A stretch of 34,607 nucleotides of DNA from Candidatus Poribacteria bacterium. Lineage in GTDB: Bacteria; Poribacteria; WGA-4E; WGA-3G. The position numbers were made by a program, and so were the translations under genes. The stretch is taken from NCBI GenBank assembly GCA_028824125.1, contig JAPPES010000146.1:1-34607 (forward strand), written 5' to 3'. A model generated the notes under the pieces. The model had not been told where the DNA came from. It was given only the letters and a program-made list of their open reading frames with translations, and made no database searches. Shown here one piece after another: positions 8,106 to 17,983 of this stretch. Each line of letters opens with the position of its first letter. Position 1 is the stretch's first letter.

Positions 8106-9431
8106 ATGAAAAAGTTCATAGTCGCGGAAATTTGTGTTATCATAGCGATCGCCGCGGGATTTTGGATTGGACGGATTACAAGTCCTTTTAATGATTATGC
8201 AAAGTATTACGAAAATGCCGATAAAACTTGGAGTAAAAGCCAAGAAATGAACAATCCGCCAGTAACGTACGATGAACCGGATAAAGACCGCTTGCGAAAA
8301 GTGCGCGCAGCGTACCGGGCGGTTTTTGAAAATTATCCCGACAGCCGATGGGCTGATGATGCGCTCTATCAACTCGCCTTACTTCCCCGAACAGATGAAG
8401 AGGGATTCGCGCTATTTCGCCGATTAATACGCGATTACCCAGACAGTGAATGGGCTGACGATTCAATGTATGCTATCGCTATCGCAACTTACGAGATTGC
8501 GGACGACTTAAAAAAGACCGGTACACTTGAATCATTGACAGCTTACTATGACAGGGCACTTGCCTTATTCAACCAATTAATCGCGACTTACCCTGGCAGT
8601 GTGCTTCAAGAAGATGCTCAGTTTAACGCAGCGATGTGTTATTACGGGAGAGGGGATGTAAGTATTGCCCTCAATCAGCTGGAAAGCCTCAAAATGGAAC
8701 TCCGCAATAGTCCGATTATCTATCAGATTTTATACAATATTGGTAGGATTAACTTTGAGCAACAGGACTATGAAAATGCACGAGTTGAATTCAAAAATGT
8801 AGTAGATGTTGGGGATCCGAAGTATGCACCCGCTGCCAGCTTTGGTATTGCGCAGACCTACTTTAATGAAGGCAAAATTGAAGAAGCGCAAGCAAAATAT
8901 AAGGAAGCGGATGACAAACCGAAGGAAGCAGAGGCAAAATATAAAGAAGCAGAGGCGAAATATAAGGAAGCTGTCACTAACTATCAGAAAGTTATCGATC
9001 TATATCCCGATTCCCAGGTTGGCCAAGATGCACATTTTTATATCGGGTGGGCATACCACATGCTCAAAGATTATGACGAAGCTATCAATCGTCTTGAGGC
9101 TGCAATAGAAAGTTACCCAGATAACGCGATCACTACGACAGCGAAATTTTATATCGGTCAGATTGCTGAAGACAAAAAGGATACTGACCGTGCGATTGAA
9201 GTGTATCAACAATTTGCCGAAGATCCCACACATAGTTATGATCATCGCCTCCAGGCTCAATATAGAATAGGTAAGATATATCAAGAGAATGAGGAGATGG
9301 AACAAGCGATAGAAGCGTACGAAAAACTAATCGCTGATTTTCCCGAACCGCATCAAAACGTTGCGCACCCCTCACGTGAGATCACAGAAAACTATGTACA
9401 AACGCTCAAGGCAGAGCATTTAGGTGAATAA
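8106..9431 (+). CDS. Membrane-anchored TPR protein
   Basis: 441 residues. One N-terminal hydrophobic helix (FIVAEICVIIAIAAGFWIG, about 4-22), without a lipobox or clear cleavage site, anchors a tandem of tetratricopeptide repeats of the BamD/YbgF/Tol-Pal-associated style (repeated YPDS...ADDALYQLA units at about 65-130, 145-235, 240-300, 305-410). Such proteins are periplasmic or envelope scaffolds; a partner cannot be named. Residues 259-289 hold a charged insert of EAxAKYK heptads, probably a slippage-expanded helix. The start is firm: AAGGAG at 7 nt and a perfect promoter upstream. The next gene, aconitase, lies beyond 675 bp of repeats, so the gene is probably transcribed alone. Confidence 0.85.
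   Translation: MKKFIVAEICVIIAIAAGFWIGRITSPFNDYAKYYENADKTWSKSQEMNNPPVTYDEPDKDRLRKVRAAYRAVFENYPDSRWADDALYQLALLPRTDEEGFALFRRLIRDYPDSEWADDSMYAIAIATYEIADDLKKTGTLESLTAYYDRALALFNQLIATYPGSVLQEDAQFNAAMCYYGRGDVSIALNQLESLKMELRNSPIIYQILYNIGRINFEQQDYENARVEFKNVVDVGDPKYAPAASFGIAQTYFNEGKIEEAQAKYKEADDKPKEAEAKYKEAEAKYKEAVTNYQKVIDLYPDSQVGQDAHFYIGWAYHMLKDYDEAINRLEAAIESYPDNAITTTAKFYIGQIAEDKKDTDRAIEVYQQFAEDPTHSYDHRLQAQYRIGKIYQENEEMEQAIEAYEKLIADFPEPHQNVAHPSREITENYVQTLKAEHLGE
8883..8972 (+). repeat. Degenerate 21-bp tandem repeats inside the TPR gene
   Basis: Repeated GAAGCAGAGGCAAAATATAA-type units encode EAQAKYK, EAEAKYK, EAEAKYK with a divergent DDKPK segment between them, forming a lysine/glutamate-rich helical insert. 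Confidence 0.75.
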
Positions 9432-9471
9432 AACATTAACGATTGTGACACACATGCCAGAAAACCCAAGC

Positions 9472-9751
9472 TATAGTAAAATCTATAATTAATGAGACAC
9501 TTCTGAGCATCAAACTTTTAGTTTGTGCAGATGCGGACACAAACTAAATGAAGTTTAAGTTATTAATTCGGTAATTTTGCGAGGTTAGGAAACCTCGCCA
9601 GCAGAAATGTACACCTGCTGCTGGCGAGGTTTCCTAACCTCGCTAAACTACCCAATTTATTTTTTAAACTTCATAAAGTTTGTGCTGAAACCCCGGTAGG
9701 TTCGGTTTCCTAACCGAACATAACGTCCAATTAATTCTAAAGTCTACTATA
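9472..9751. mobile_element. MITE-like element A with TATAGT terminal inverted repeats
   Basis: The left end (9472-9505) starts TATAGTAAAATCTATAATTA. The right end (9725-9751), read inverted, starts TATAGTAGACTTTAGAATTA. Inside are a hairpin (CAAACT, TTT, AGTTTG at 9511-9525), then a large imperfect palindrome of about 70-nt arms centred on a 26-bp perfect stem (9579-9604 with 9618-9643), and a terminal hairpin around GGTTTCCTAACC (9701-9718). No transposase is encoded, so it is a non-autonomous element. The same ends occur at 27767-27921 and, on the left side only, at 23052. Confidence 0.7.
9579..9643. repeat. 26-bp inverted repeat of the GCGAGG palindrome family
   Basis: The arms 9579-9604 and 9618-9643 are perfect complements, separated by 13 nt. 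Each arm is itself a hairpin (GCGAGGTT, AGGA, AACCTCGC). Related copies occur at 1-64, 23082-23148 and 34550-34607. Confidence 0.9.
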
Positions 9752-9770
9752 AATAACTCTGCCCACCCCT

Positions 9771-10073
9771 CGGGTGTGTAAAGTTTTTGGCATGTGTGTT
9801 GTCTGAATCGCGGATTGCACAGATTGCGCGGATTTTAATGCATTGTCCGATGAAGTATTTTGTGCGAATCAGCGTATTGGTGTCTTGTAACCAAAAGGTG
9901 CCGTTCTGCGGGCAGAAAACCTGTCGGCATCATAGTTTATAATCCGCGTCATCCGGGGAATACTCCATGATTCGAACCGTTGATTTGGTGGAATCTGTAA
10001 CAATCCGCGATTCTGAGAGAAAAATGGTAAACGTCTGAGACAATGCGCCTTAGCCCAAATATTTACACACCCG
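9771..10073. mobile_element. MITE-like element C with CGGGTGTGTAAA ends
   Basis: Perfect 12-bp terminal inverted repeats CGGGTGTGTAAA (9771-9782) and TTTACACACCCG (10062-10073) enclose a second perfect 13-bp inverted repeat, GAATCGCGGATTG (9805-9817) and CAATCCGCGATTC (10001-10013). There is no open frame for a transposase. It ends 15 bp before the aconitase -35 box. Confidence 0.65.
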
Positions 10074-10087
10074 CCCCTTGAAAATAA

Positions 10088-10116
10088 TTGAATTCCAACA
10101 CCTATTGTGGTAAAAT
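10088..10116 (+). promoter_or_regulatory. Candidate acnA promoter
   Basis: TTGAAT (10088-10093), a 17-bp spacer and TAAAAT (10111-10116). The predicted start near 10123 leaves about 35 nt of leader with AAGGAG at 10143-10148. Confidence 0.5.
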
Positions 10117-10157
10117 ATCTTAAAAAGACATTGACTGATATGAAGGAGTTTTTGCAA

Positions 10158-12830
10158 ATGCCCCAGTCCGCTCACAATCTATTTAATACGCGTCGAACCC
10201 TTAAAAGCAAAGGGTTTGGGTGTTCCTATTATTCGCTTCCTGCCTTAGCAGAAGCAGGTAAGGGATCAATTGATACCTTACCTGTCAGTATTCGCATTTT
10301 ACTTGAATCGTTATTACGGAATTATGATGAACATCAAATCACCGAACAGGATGTTATCAACTTAGCGAATTGGGATGCACATTCCCCGAAGACAGCGGAA
10401 ATTCCGTTCAAACCTGCCCGCGTAGTAGCACAAGATTTCACTGGTGTGCCGCTTGTTGTTGATATTGCTGCGATGCGGTCTACTGTCGCAGAACTTGGTG
10501 GCGATGCAGGCATGATTGAACCACTCGTCCCTGTTGATTTAGTGATTGATCACTCTATCCAAGTTGATGCGTACGGCACAGAAAATGCTTTTCAATTCAA
10601 TACTCGCAAAGAATTTGAACGTAATAAGGAGCGTTATGAATTTCTGAAGTGGGGACAGCAGGCGTTTGAAAAGTTTAAAATCATTCCACCATCCATCGGC
10701 ATTGTGCATCAGGTGAATTTGGAATACCTCGCGCAGGTCGTGATGGCAGAAGAATCGGTTGCTTATCCTGATACTGTTGTCGGCACAGATTCGCATACTA
10801 CCATGATCAACGGATTAGGTATTGTTGGCTGGGGCGTTGGCGGTATTGAAGCAGAAGCGGCGATGCTGGGACAGCCAGTTTACATTTTGACTCCTGAAGT
10901 GCTTGGCGTTCACATGAAAGGCGAACTTCAAGAAGGCGTAACCGCAACGGATTTGGTATTGACTGTAACACAACGTCTTAGAGCAGCAGCAGTTGTCGGT
11001 AAATTCGTTGAATTTTTTGGTGAAGGTGTGGAAGCACTTGCACTGCCTGACCGGGCAACGCTCTCTAACATGTGTCCTGAATATGGGGCGACTATCGGGT
11101 TTTTCCCACCCGATGCTGAGACGATGAATTACCTCCGTCTCACTGGTCGAGACGAAGCACATGTTGACTTTGTGGAAGCGTACCTCAAGGCACAAGGATT
11201 GTTCGGTATTCCGCGCCTTGGAGAAGTTGAATACTCCGATGTGTTAGAGATTGACCTCAGCGATATTGAACCGAGTATCGCCGGACCGAAACGACCACAA
11301 GACCGAATCGCGTTATCAGATGTCAAAGACACCTTTAATGAACTCCTCACTAAACCTATAGAAGAAGATGGATTTGGCGTAGATGTTGAAAATGCTGGTC
11401 AAAATGGCATTACGCACGGTTCCGTGGTGATCTCCGCGATTACCAGTTGCACAAATACAAGTAACCCTTCCGTAATGATTGGGGCAGGACTACTCGCCAA
11501 AAAAGCGGTTGAGAAAGGTTTACGCGTTCCCGATTATGTCAAAACAAGCTTAGCCCCGGGGTCGCGCGTCGTAACGGAATATCTGCGGAACACAGGATTA
11601 TTGCCCTATTTGGAAAAACTCGGATATAACGTAGTAGGTTATGGCTGCACAACCTGTATCGGTAACAGCGGACCGCTAAACGAAGTGGTTCAAGAGGCGA
11701 TTGACGCAGAAAACCTTGTAACTGCCAGCGTCTTGAGCGGAAACAGAAATTTTGAAGCACGTGTGCATCCAGAAATTAAAGCTAATTTTCTCATGTCGCC
11801 ACCACTTGTCGTTGCTTACGGCCTTGCAGGACGGATTGACATTGACCTCGCGACAGAACCGATCGGGCATAATGATGCTGGTGAGGCAGTTTACCTGCGG
11901 GATATTTGGCCTACACGCCAAGAAATTGCTGAGATGATTAGCACTGCTGTTAATCGAAAAACGTTTAAGGAGATGTATGAATCAATTGGCAATCAGGCGC
12001 CGGAATGGGAAGAACTCGCTGGCACAACAGGTGTGCTTTATCCGTGGAACGAAAGAAGCACCTATATCCAGCATCCACCTTTCTTTGAAGGATTTTCACG
12101 CGAACCTACTCCAATTTCGGACATCACTGATGCGCACATCCTCGGCATCTTCGGAGATTCTGTTACCACTGACCATATCTCTCCTGCAGGAGCAATCGCA
12201 GCGGCGAGTCCAGCAGGCAGTTATTTGCAGGAACGCGGTGTTGAGACGCGAGATTTCAATACCTACGGGGCAAGACGGGGTAACGACAAGGTGATGAGTC
12301 GTGGCACGTTTGCCAACCGCCGCGTCCGAAACTTGATGACGCCTGATGTTGAAGGCGGATACACGCTTCAGTATCCAGAAGAAACACAGACGACTATTTA
12401 CGAAGCAGCACTCCACTATAGTGAAAACGATATTCCTACGGTTATTTTTGCTGGACAGGATTACGGTATGGGAAGTTCGCGCGATTGGGCAGCGAAGGGA
12501 CCGAAACTTCTTGGCGTTAAGGCGGTTGCGGTAGAAAGTTATGAGCGAATCCATCGTAGCAATCTCATCGGTATGGGTGTTTTGCCATTACAGTTTAAAG
12601 ATGGAGAAAATGCAAAGACGCTCAATCTTGACGGTAGCGAGATTATCAGCATCACAGGATTTGCTGATGACCTCCAACCGGGACAAATGGCAACAATGAA
12701 GATTGTTCGGGCAAACGGTGAAACGCACACAACGGAAGTGCTTATCCGAATTGATTCACCCATTGAGGCAGAATACTACAAGCACGGCGGGATTTTGGAT
12801 TATGTGATTCGGAATTTCTTGTCCGCGTAG
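10158..12830 (+). CDS. acnA: Aconitate hydratase A
   Basis: 890 residues from ATG 10158, the normal length of AcnA (about 890). It interconverts citrate and isocitrate in the TCA cycle using a [4Fe-4S] cluster. The three cluster cysteines are Cys431 in SCTNTSNP and Cys497 and Cys500 in [10 protein letters not shown]. The C-terminal swivel domain is present ([26 protein letters not shown]). ATG 10158 is preferred over the upstream GTG 10107 and ATG 10140 because AAGGAG lies 9 nt before it and the product then begins like known aconitases (NLFNTRRTL). The gene has its own candidate promoter just beyond element C. The lipoprotein gene follows after 43 nt and may be co-transcribed. Confidence 0.97.
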   Translation: MPQSAHNLFNTRRTLKSKGFGCSYYSLPALAEAGKGSIDTLPVSIRILLESLLRNYDEHQITEQDVINLANWDAHSPKTAEIPFKPARVVAQDFTGVPLVVDIAAMRSTVAELGGDAGMIEPLVPVDLVIDHSIQVDAYGTENAFQFNTRKEFERNKERYEFLKWGQQAFEKFKIIPPSIGIVHQVNLEYLAQVVMAEESVAYPDTVVGTDSHTTMINGLGIVGWGVGGIEAEAAMLGQPVYILTPEVLGVHMKGELQEGVTATDLVLTVTQRLRAAAVVGKFVEFFGEGVEALALPDRATLSNMCPEYGATIGFFPPDAETMNYLRLTGRDEAHVDFVEAYLKAQGLFGIPRLGEVEYSDVLEIDLSDIEPSIAGPKRPQDRIALSDVKDTFNELLTKPIEEDGFGVDVENAGQNGITHGSVVISAITSCTNTSNPSVMIGAGLLAKKAVEKGLRVPDYVKTSLAPGSRVVTEYLRNTGLLPYLEKLGYNVVGYGCTTCIGNSGPLNEVVQEAIDAENLVTASVLSGNRNFEARVHPEIKANFLMSPPLVVAYGLAGRIDIDLATEPIGHNDAGEAVYLRDIWPTRQEIAEMISTAVNRKTFKEMYESIGNQAPEWEELAGTTGVLYPWNERSTYIQHPPFFEGFSREPTPISDITDAHILGIFGDSVTTDHISPAGAIAAASPAGSYLQERGVETRDFNTYGARRGNDKVMSRGTFANRRVRNLMTPDVEGGYTLQYPEETQTTIYEAALHYSENDIPTVIFAGQDYGMGSSRDWAAKGPKLLGVKAVAVESYERIHRSNLIGMGVLPLQFKDGENAKTLNLDGSEIISITGFADDLQPGQMATMKIVRANGETHTTEVLIRIDSPIEAEYYKHGGILDYVIRNFLSA

Positions 12831-12873
12831 AGCTGAAATGTCCATCAACTGAAAAGATTGAAGGAAAGATAAC

Positions 12874-13290
12874 ATGCAATTCCCAACCAAAATAACATTC
12901 TCACTCACATTAATCCTTTTATCCCTCACCTTCGGGTGTGGACCAGACTCGGAATTCAAAAGCCCTTGCAAGGGATCATGGATCACGCGGTGCGCCGCGA
13001 ATACAGAGATTCTCATCATAGGCCCCTACAGAACAGAGTGCCCAAGTTTTTCTGGGTCAGATTGCTATCTCGAATTCAACGAGGAAAGTCAGCGGTGGGA
13101 GTTTTTCTATGATGGCATACGGGGATTTGACTTTGAACCGGGATTCATCTATACGTTGAAAGTCAGTCTACATGAATATGCTGGCGATATCCAAGACGTA
13201 GGAAAGTACGAATATCGTCTCATAGAGGTGTTGAGCAAAGAGGCGGCATCAGTTGATGAAAGGCCACCGCGAAAACCATCGACAGAGTAG
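12874..13290 (+). CDS. DUF4377-domain lipoprotein
   Basis: 138 residues. The signal peptide ends in a lipobox LTFGC with lipidated Cys22. The mature part contains the DUF4377 pattern: an early Cys, a WEFFYDGIRGFDFEPGFIYTL core (about 87-108) and a KYEYRLIEVLSK C-terminal strand. DUF4377 proteins are small envelope beta domains of unknown function, often fused to or near META/HslJ-like stress proteins. The ribosome-binding site is AAGGAAAG before ATG 12874. It converges with the aldo/keto reductase gene. Confidence 0.75.
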   Translation: MQFPTKITFSLTLILLSLTFGCGPDSEFKSPCKGSWITRCAANTEILIIGPYRTECPSFSGSDCYLEFNEESQRWEFFYDGIRGFDFEPGFIYTLKVSLHEYAGDIQDVGKYEYRLIEVLSKEAASVDERPPRKPSTE

Positions 13291-13310
13291 GTGTATTTAT
13301 AGACACACCT
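13289..13310. terminator. Possible shared hairpin between convergent genes
   Basis: AGGTGT (13289-13294) pairs with ACACCT (13305-13310) over a 10-nt loop. It sits exactly between the two convergent stop codons. No strong T-run follows on either strand, so terminator function is uncertain. Confidence 0.3.
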
Positions 13311-14132
13311 TTACCTTCCATGAATCTTTCGCAAATCTAACCGCGCATCAACATTATCCGACACAGCATTAGTCCAGTCCACATCGTCAGTGCTTTGCAG
13401 ACTCATGAGCGCAACATTAACCATCGGGTTTGACAGTGAATAGTTGAGCAGAAAACTGTCCACATCAACCTCCGCCATTTCGTTGGGAAAGCAGTGCTTC
13501 ATAAGATTTTGGAAGACGTTGCTTGTCGTAGAGCGCATCAGCACAATACCCATATCTTGCGCCACAGCATCGGGAATAACACCGCGCCTGCCAAATGTAT
13601 CACAAGTGCTTTGATACATCAGGTTGTAGTGGATCTGCATCATATCAAATGCACCGGTAGCAATTAGTTCTTCTGTGCCGCCGGAAGGACCATCCGCAGA
13701 AAAACCGATAAACCGCACCTTTCCTTCTTTCTTCAATTTAAGGTATTTTTCCAAGCCGCCACCATTCAGAATCTGTTCAGTTTCCTTTGCATAAAACCAA
13801 CCGCCATGAAATTGAAGCACATCAATATAATCAGTGCCGAGGCGTTTTAGGCTGCCTTCTACATCCGCTGCGATACCATCCGGGTCAAACGCCTCTGTCT
13901 TCGTTGCAACGATGCATGTGTCCCGGCGATCTGTTATTGCTTTGCCGATAACTGTTTCACTATAACCTCCACCATAGTTGGGCGCTGTGTCTATGTAGTT
14001 GACTCCACAATCTATAGCGTAATGAATCATATTGACAAGCGATTTTTCATCATGCTCTGGACGGACTCTACCGCCGCCGTAGCCTATTTCTGAAACTTGG
14101 AGTCCAGTTTTACCGAGGGTACGATATTGCAT
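13311..14132 (-). CDS. Aldo/keto reductase
   Basis: 273 residues, a TIM-barrel oxidoreductase that reduces carbonyls with NAD(P)H. The tetrad is present: Asp48 (in YIDTAPNYG), Tyr53, Lys78 (VATKTE) and His109 (LQFHGG). The start at ATG 14132 (MQYRTLGKTGLQVSEIG, the standard family beginning) has AAGGAG 10 nt upstream. It resembles the short AKRs related to L-galactose/D-threo-aldose dehydrogenases; the substrate is not readable from sequence. It lies 72 nt behind dnaE on the same strand and could be co-transcribed with it. Confidence 0.9.
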   Translation of the reverse strand: MQYRTLGKTGLQVSEIGYGGGRVRPEHDEKSLVNMIHYAIDCGVNYIDTAPNYGGGYSETVIGKAITDRRDTCIVATKTEAFDPDGIAADVEGSLKRLGTDYIDVLQFHGGWFYAKETEQILNGGGLEKYLKLKKEGKVRFIGFSADGPSGGTEELIATGAFDMMQIHYNLMYQSTCDTFGRRGVIPDAVAQDMGIVLMRSTTSNVFQNLMKHCFPNEMAEVDVDSFLLNYSLSNPMVNVALMSLQSTDDVDWTNAVSDNVDARLDLRKIHGR

Positions 14133-14204
14133 AAGAGTGAATCTCCTTCTGTACAATTTGATGGAATGCGCTGCAAAAACGTCTATACGAACAACAAATT
14201 GTTT

Positions 14205-17200
14205 TTAAACAAAACTGTTTCGAATAGATCGGTTTCCGTTTTTAGGTTTTGTTCTATTGCTCCGTTTGATACAATTCTCTCCGAATAGGTTTTCCACCTG
14301 TTTGAAAACATCTTCCTTATCTGTAATTTTGTAGTTAGAACCACATCGCGTGATGACTTCACCGAAACGCGGGCTCATAAGACGAAGAATTAAGTGTAAT
14401 TCTCCCTTGTTGGCAAGTGCAATGTCTTTGAGGGCTTTTAGTTTGTCAAGGTTATCAAGATCGGATTCCGATATTGTAACCTCAATGGCAGATGTTTGTT
14501 GTTCAGAAACATTGTCTAAATCTACAATTTCGTTTGCTTGTATCTGACGTTCTTCCACTTCAGTTTCATCATCAGAATTTCGGTTTTTGCCACCGTTCTG
14601 ATTAATTCTAACTGTTCCCTCAATCCACACCATTCTATCTTCAAAGAGGTCTCCTGCCTTTTTATATGCCTCTGGAAAAACAACGACCTCTATTGATCCT
14701 TCAAGGTCCTCAAACTCAAGTATTGCCATGGAGTCACCTTTCCTGGTGGTTCGATGTGTGACACTGGTAATCATGCCTGCTACAGAAACTGTAGACTCAA
14801 TCGGGTGTCCGCCGAGGGTTTGGGTACTTGCTGATGTATAGTTTTCAATTATGTCTGTGTATTGTTGGAGTGGGTGTCCGGAAACATAAAAACCGAGTTG
14901 CTCTTTTTCCAGCTTAAGCCGTTCCAAAGGGTCATACTCCTCTGCCTCCGCGAGCGTCACAACTGTTGTCGGGACATCCTCTGCATCTTCAAAGAGGTTC
15001 ATCTGTCCGCGTTCGCGCACTGCTTGTGCGCTTTGTGCCGCTTTCATAATACTTTCCAAGTTAGCCAGGAGTTGTGACCGATGTCCTTCAAGGCTATCAA
15101 ACGCACCGCTCAAAATGAGACCTTCAACAGCACGTTTATTGACTACTTTGGTATCCACGCGTTCACAGAAATCTTGTAGTGATGTAAATGAACCGCCCTC
15201 TTTTCGTGATGCCACAATTGCATCTATTGCGTTGTCACCAACGTTTTTCACTGCCACAAGCCCAAAGCAGATGTCATTGCCCTCCACTGTAAAATCCTTA
15301 TTACTAATGTTAACATCTGGTCGAAGTAAATTGATTTCAACACCGAGGAAATCAGCAAGTTTTGTACATTCAGCTCGGTAGCGGGTAATTTTGTCTGATA
15401 CTCCTGATTCTCCAGTCATCATTGCTGCCATGAATTCATGAGGGTAGTGCGTTTTCAGATATGCCATGCGGTAAGCTAACATCGCATAAGCAACAGAGTG
15501 TGATTTGTTGAAGGCGTATCCTCCAAAAGGTTCAAGCAGGTCATACACCTTTTCAGCCTCTCCTTTAGGGATGTCATTTTTGACAGCACCTTCTACGAAT
15601 TTCTCTCGCTGTGATTTAAGCAAATCCAATTTCTTTTTTCCCATCGCATCACGGAGGATATCCGCCTCACCGAGTGTAAAGCCTGCCATATCACGCGCAA
15701 TCTGCATCACCTGTTCCTGATAGACACACACGCCGTAGGTGTTTTTGAGTGCATTCTCAAGCGATGAATGTAAATATTCCACTTTTTCCAACCCGTTTTT
15801 GCGATCAATGAACTGTTGCATCATGCCGCTTTCTAATGGACCTGGACGATAAAGCGCGGGAATTGCGGAGAAATCTTCAAAGTTATCCGCTTTGAGTTGT
15901 GTAACGACCCTATACATACCGGAGGAGGTTTCCAGTTGGAATAAAGCAGCAATCAGTCCTCTACTAATGAGTGAAAAGGTCTTTTCATCGTCAAAAGGGA
16001 TATCCTCTAACTTCAAATCTTTGCCGTGATTCGCTTTAACCATTTGGAGACAGTCGTGGATCTCGGTGAGGCTGCGAACACCGAGGAAATCAAATTTGAC
16101 GATACCGACATTTTCAACGGTTTTACCTTCAAACTGTGTTGCAACCTGATCATGTTTATCCTTAAATAGCGGTGCGAAATCCGTCAGCGGACCGTTTGAA
16201 ACGACAATAGCGGACGCATGACAGGAGACGTGCCGTTTCATACCTTCGACGGCTTTACTGAGGTCCATCAATTCTTTATTTTCTGGTTGTTCTGCAAGTG
16301 CTTGAAATTCGGGCACCTGTTCCAAGGCGTCATCAAGTGAAATACCCGGGGTGCTGGGAATCAACTGCGTTAACTTCATGACATTTTCGAGAGGCACATC
16401 AAGTGTGCGTCCAACATCTTTGATAGCGGCTTTTGCTCCCATGGTAGCAAAGGTGGCAACCTTGCCAACAGAGTCTTGGCCATATTTTTTAACGAGGTAT
16501 TCAATAACGTGATCACGGGCGCGGTCTGCAAAGTCAATATCAATATCAGGTGGGCTAATCCGTTCAAGGTTCAAAAAACGCTCAAAGATACAGCCATACT
16601 CCATCGGATTGAAAGTAATTACATCGAGCGCATACAGGACAAGGCTACCGGCAGCGGAACCACGAGCGGTGAGTGGATATCCCTGTTCATTAGCGTATTT
16701 CACATAGTCCCATACAATCAGAAAATATCCTGGGTAACCGGTTTTATTTATAATGTCAAGTTCATGATTCAACCTGTGGAGAACATCCGAGGAGAGTTCA
16801 CCTCCTAATTTTTCACGCAACCCTTGGTAGCAAAGTTCTTTTAGGTAACTCTCATTTGTATGTCCTTCAGGCACATCATATTTCGGCATCACGCTCTTGC
16901 CGTAATCAAGCTTGAGGTTGCACCTTTTAGCAATTTCAAGCGTGTTGCTAATGGCTTCAGGCGGGTAATTCTTAAGCACTTCCCGCATTTCGTCAACGTC
17001 TTTAAAATAGAAATGATTATCAAATCGCATCCGATCTTGCTCGTTGACAGTTTTCTTTGTTTGGATGCACAGAAGCACATCGTGCATGTGGTGATCGGAT
17101 TTGTGAAGGTAATGGCAATCGTTTGTGCCAACAAGAGGGAGATCAAATTCTCTTGCTAAATCAACCATTATTGGGTACGCTTCAAGCTCCTTGTCAATAT

Positions 17201-17735
17201 AATGGTTTTGCACCTCAACATAGAGATTACGAGGCCCCATGATGTCAATTAAGGTTTTGAAGTTTTGAATGCCTTCTTCCCGTTTGTCTGAAGCAACGAG
17301 TTGTGGCACCTGCCCTTGGATACAACCCGTCAGTGCGATAATCCCTTCGCGGTATTCCCGTAAGATTTCCATGTCAATGCGCGGTTTACTATAGAAACCT
17401 TCTGTGTAACCGAGCGATACCAATTCAAGTAGGTTTTGATAGCCAGTCGCATTTTCTACAAGGAGTGTTAAATGGTAGGGGCTGCCTTGGTCTTTTCCGC
17501 GTTTTGTTCGAGCGCCTGGGGCAACATATACTTCACACCCGACAATAGCGTTTACACCAGCTTCCTGTGCTTTCGTGTAAAACTCCCATGCACCGAACAT
17601 ATTGCCGTGGTCGGTGAGTGCGACTGCGGGGGTGCTATTCTCAACTGCCCACTGAATCATATCCGAAATACGGCATGCACCGTCAAGCATACTGTATTCG
17701 CTGTGGTTGTGTAGATGGACAAATTCGGAAGACAT
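14205..17735 (-). CDS. dnaE: DNA polymerase III subunit alpha
   Basis: 1176 residues, close to the E. coli length of 1160. The N-terminal PHP domain begins HLHNHSEYS at residues 7-15. The polymerase palm carries PDIDID with Asp397, Asp399 and Asp401 (equivalent to the catalytic PDxDxD of DnaE). The fingers, the helix-hairpin-helix region and an OB-fold (VSVAGMITSVTHRTTRKGDSM) follow, then a short C-terminal tail. This is the replicative C-family polymerase. ATG 17735 has AGGAG 5 nt upstream; the longer frame to 17795 lacks support. The extreme C-terminus (KRSNRTKPKNGNRS) is basic and low in complexity. Confidence 0.97.
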   Translation of the reverse strand: MSSEFVHLHNHSEYSMLDGACRISDMIQWAVENSTPAVALTDHGNMFGAWEFYTKAQEAGVNAIVGCEVYVAPGARTKRGKDQGSPYHLTLLVENATGYQNLLELVSLGYTEGFYSKPRIDMEILREYREGIIALTGCIQGQVPQLVASDKREEGIQNFKTLIDIMGPRNLYVEVQNHYIDKELEAYPIMVDLAREFDLPLVGTNDCHYLHKSDHHMHDVLLCIQTKKTVNEQDRMRFDNHFYFKDVDEMREVLKNYPPEAISNTLEIAKRCNLKLDYGKSVMPKYDVPEGHTNESYLKELCYQGLREKLGGELSSDVLHRLNHELDIINKTGYPGYFLIVWDYVKYANEQGYPLTARGSAAGSLVLYALDVITFNPMEYGCIFERFLNLERISPPDIDIDFADRARDHVIEYLVKKYGQDSVGKVATFATMGAKAAIKDVGRTLDVPLENVMKLTQLIPSTPGISLDDALEQVPEFQALAEQPENKELMDLSKAVEGMKRHVSCHASAIVVSNGPLTDFAPLFKDKHDQVATQFEGKTVENVGIVKFDFLGVRSLTEIHDCLQMVKANHGKDLKLEDIPFDDEKTFSLISRGLIAALFQLETSSGMYRVVTQLKADNFEDFSAIPALYRPGPLESGMMQQFIDRKNGLEKVEYLHSSLENALKNTYGVCVYQEQVMQIARDMAGFTLGEADILRDAMGKKKLDLLKSQREKFVEGAVKNDIPKGEAEKVYDLLEPFGGYAFNKSHSVAYAMLAYRMAYLKTHYPHEFMAAMMTGESGVSDKITRYRAECTKLADFLGVEINLLRPDVNISNKDFTVEGNDICFGLVAVKNVGDNAIDAIVASRKEGGSFTSLQDFCERVDTKVVNKRAVEGLILSGAFDSLEGHRSQLLANLESIMKAAQSAQAVRERGQMNLFEDAEDVPTTVVTLAEAEEYDPLERLKLEKEQLGFYVSGHPLQQYTDIIENYTSASTQTLGGHPIESTVSVAGMITSVTHRTTRKGDSMAILEFEDLEGSIEVVVFPEAYKKAGDLFEDRMVWIEGTVRINQNGGKNRNSDDETEVEERQIQANEIVDLDNVSEQQTSAIEVTISESDLDNLDKLKALKDIALANKGELHLILRLMSPRFGEVITRCGSNYKITDKEDVFKQVENLFGENCIKRSNRTKPKNGNRSIRNSFV

Positions 17736-17811
17736 CGATTCTCCTATTTTATGTTTTTTATAGAATTTACGATTAAAAATCGGTTTAGATTTCAACTATT
17801 TTACAGACGTA

Positions 17812-17820
17812 ATTATACCA
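17812..17820 (-). promoter_or_regulatory. Extended -10 promoter element for dnaE
   Basis: On the minus strand TGGTATAAT (17820-17812) is an extended -10, about 70 nt upstream of the dnaE ATG. No good -35 lies at 17 bp, as is usual for extended -10 promoters. Confidence 0.45.
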
Positions 17821-17892
17821 AAAAAAGAGGTGAATTTACACAACAAAATTCGAAAAGAATCCGCTTTACCAGGTCGAGATTCTGTTTAATAT

Positions 17893-17921
17893 TTGACATA
17901 CCGCTTATGCCTTGCTATAAT
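17893..17921 (+). promoter_or_regulatory. Perfect consensus sigma70-type promoter for the MFS gene
   Basis: TTGACA (17893-17898), a 17-bp spacer and TATAAT (17916-17921). The start is predicted near 17928, about 56 nt before ATG 17984. Confidence 0.8.
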
Positions 17922-17983
17922 AGTTGATACTGCGCAAATTAGAATTTTCTTAAGTGTGCAGAATCCATTTTCAAAACTTACGA

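Larger units (their letters stand above)
9432..10106. other. 675-bp non-coding region filled with two MITE-like elements
   Basis: No convincing gene lies between the TPR stop and the aconitase start. The region holds element A (9472-9751) and element C (9771-10073) almost back to back, then the aconitase promoter. Confidence 0.75.

Noticed and set aside
9961..10010. Possible tRNA on the minus strand because of GGTTCGAATC
   Set aside because: The bases around the T-loop-like motif do not form a 5-bp T stem, and no acceptor or anticodon arm was found.
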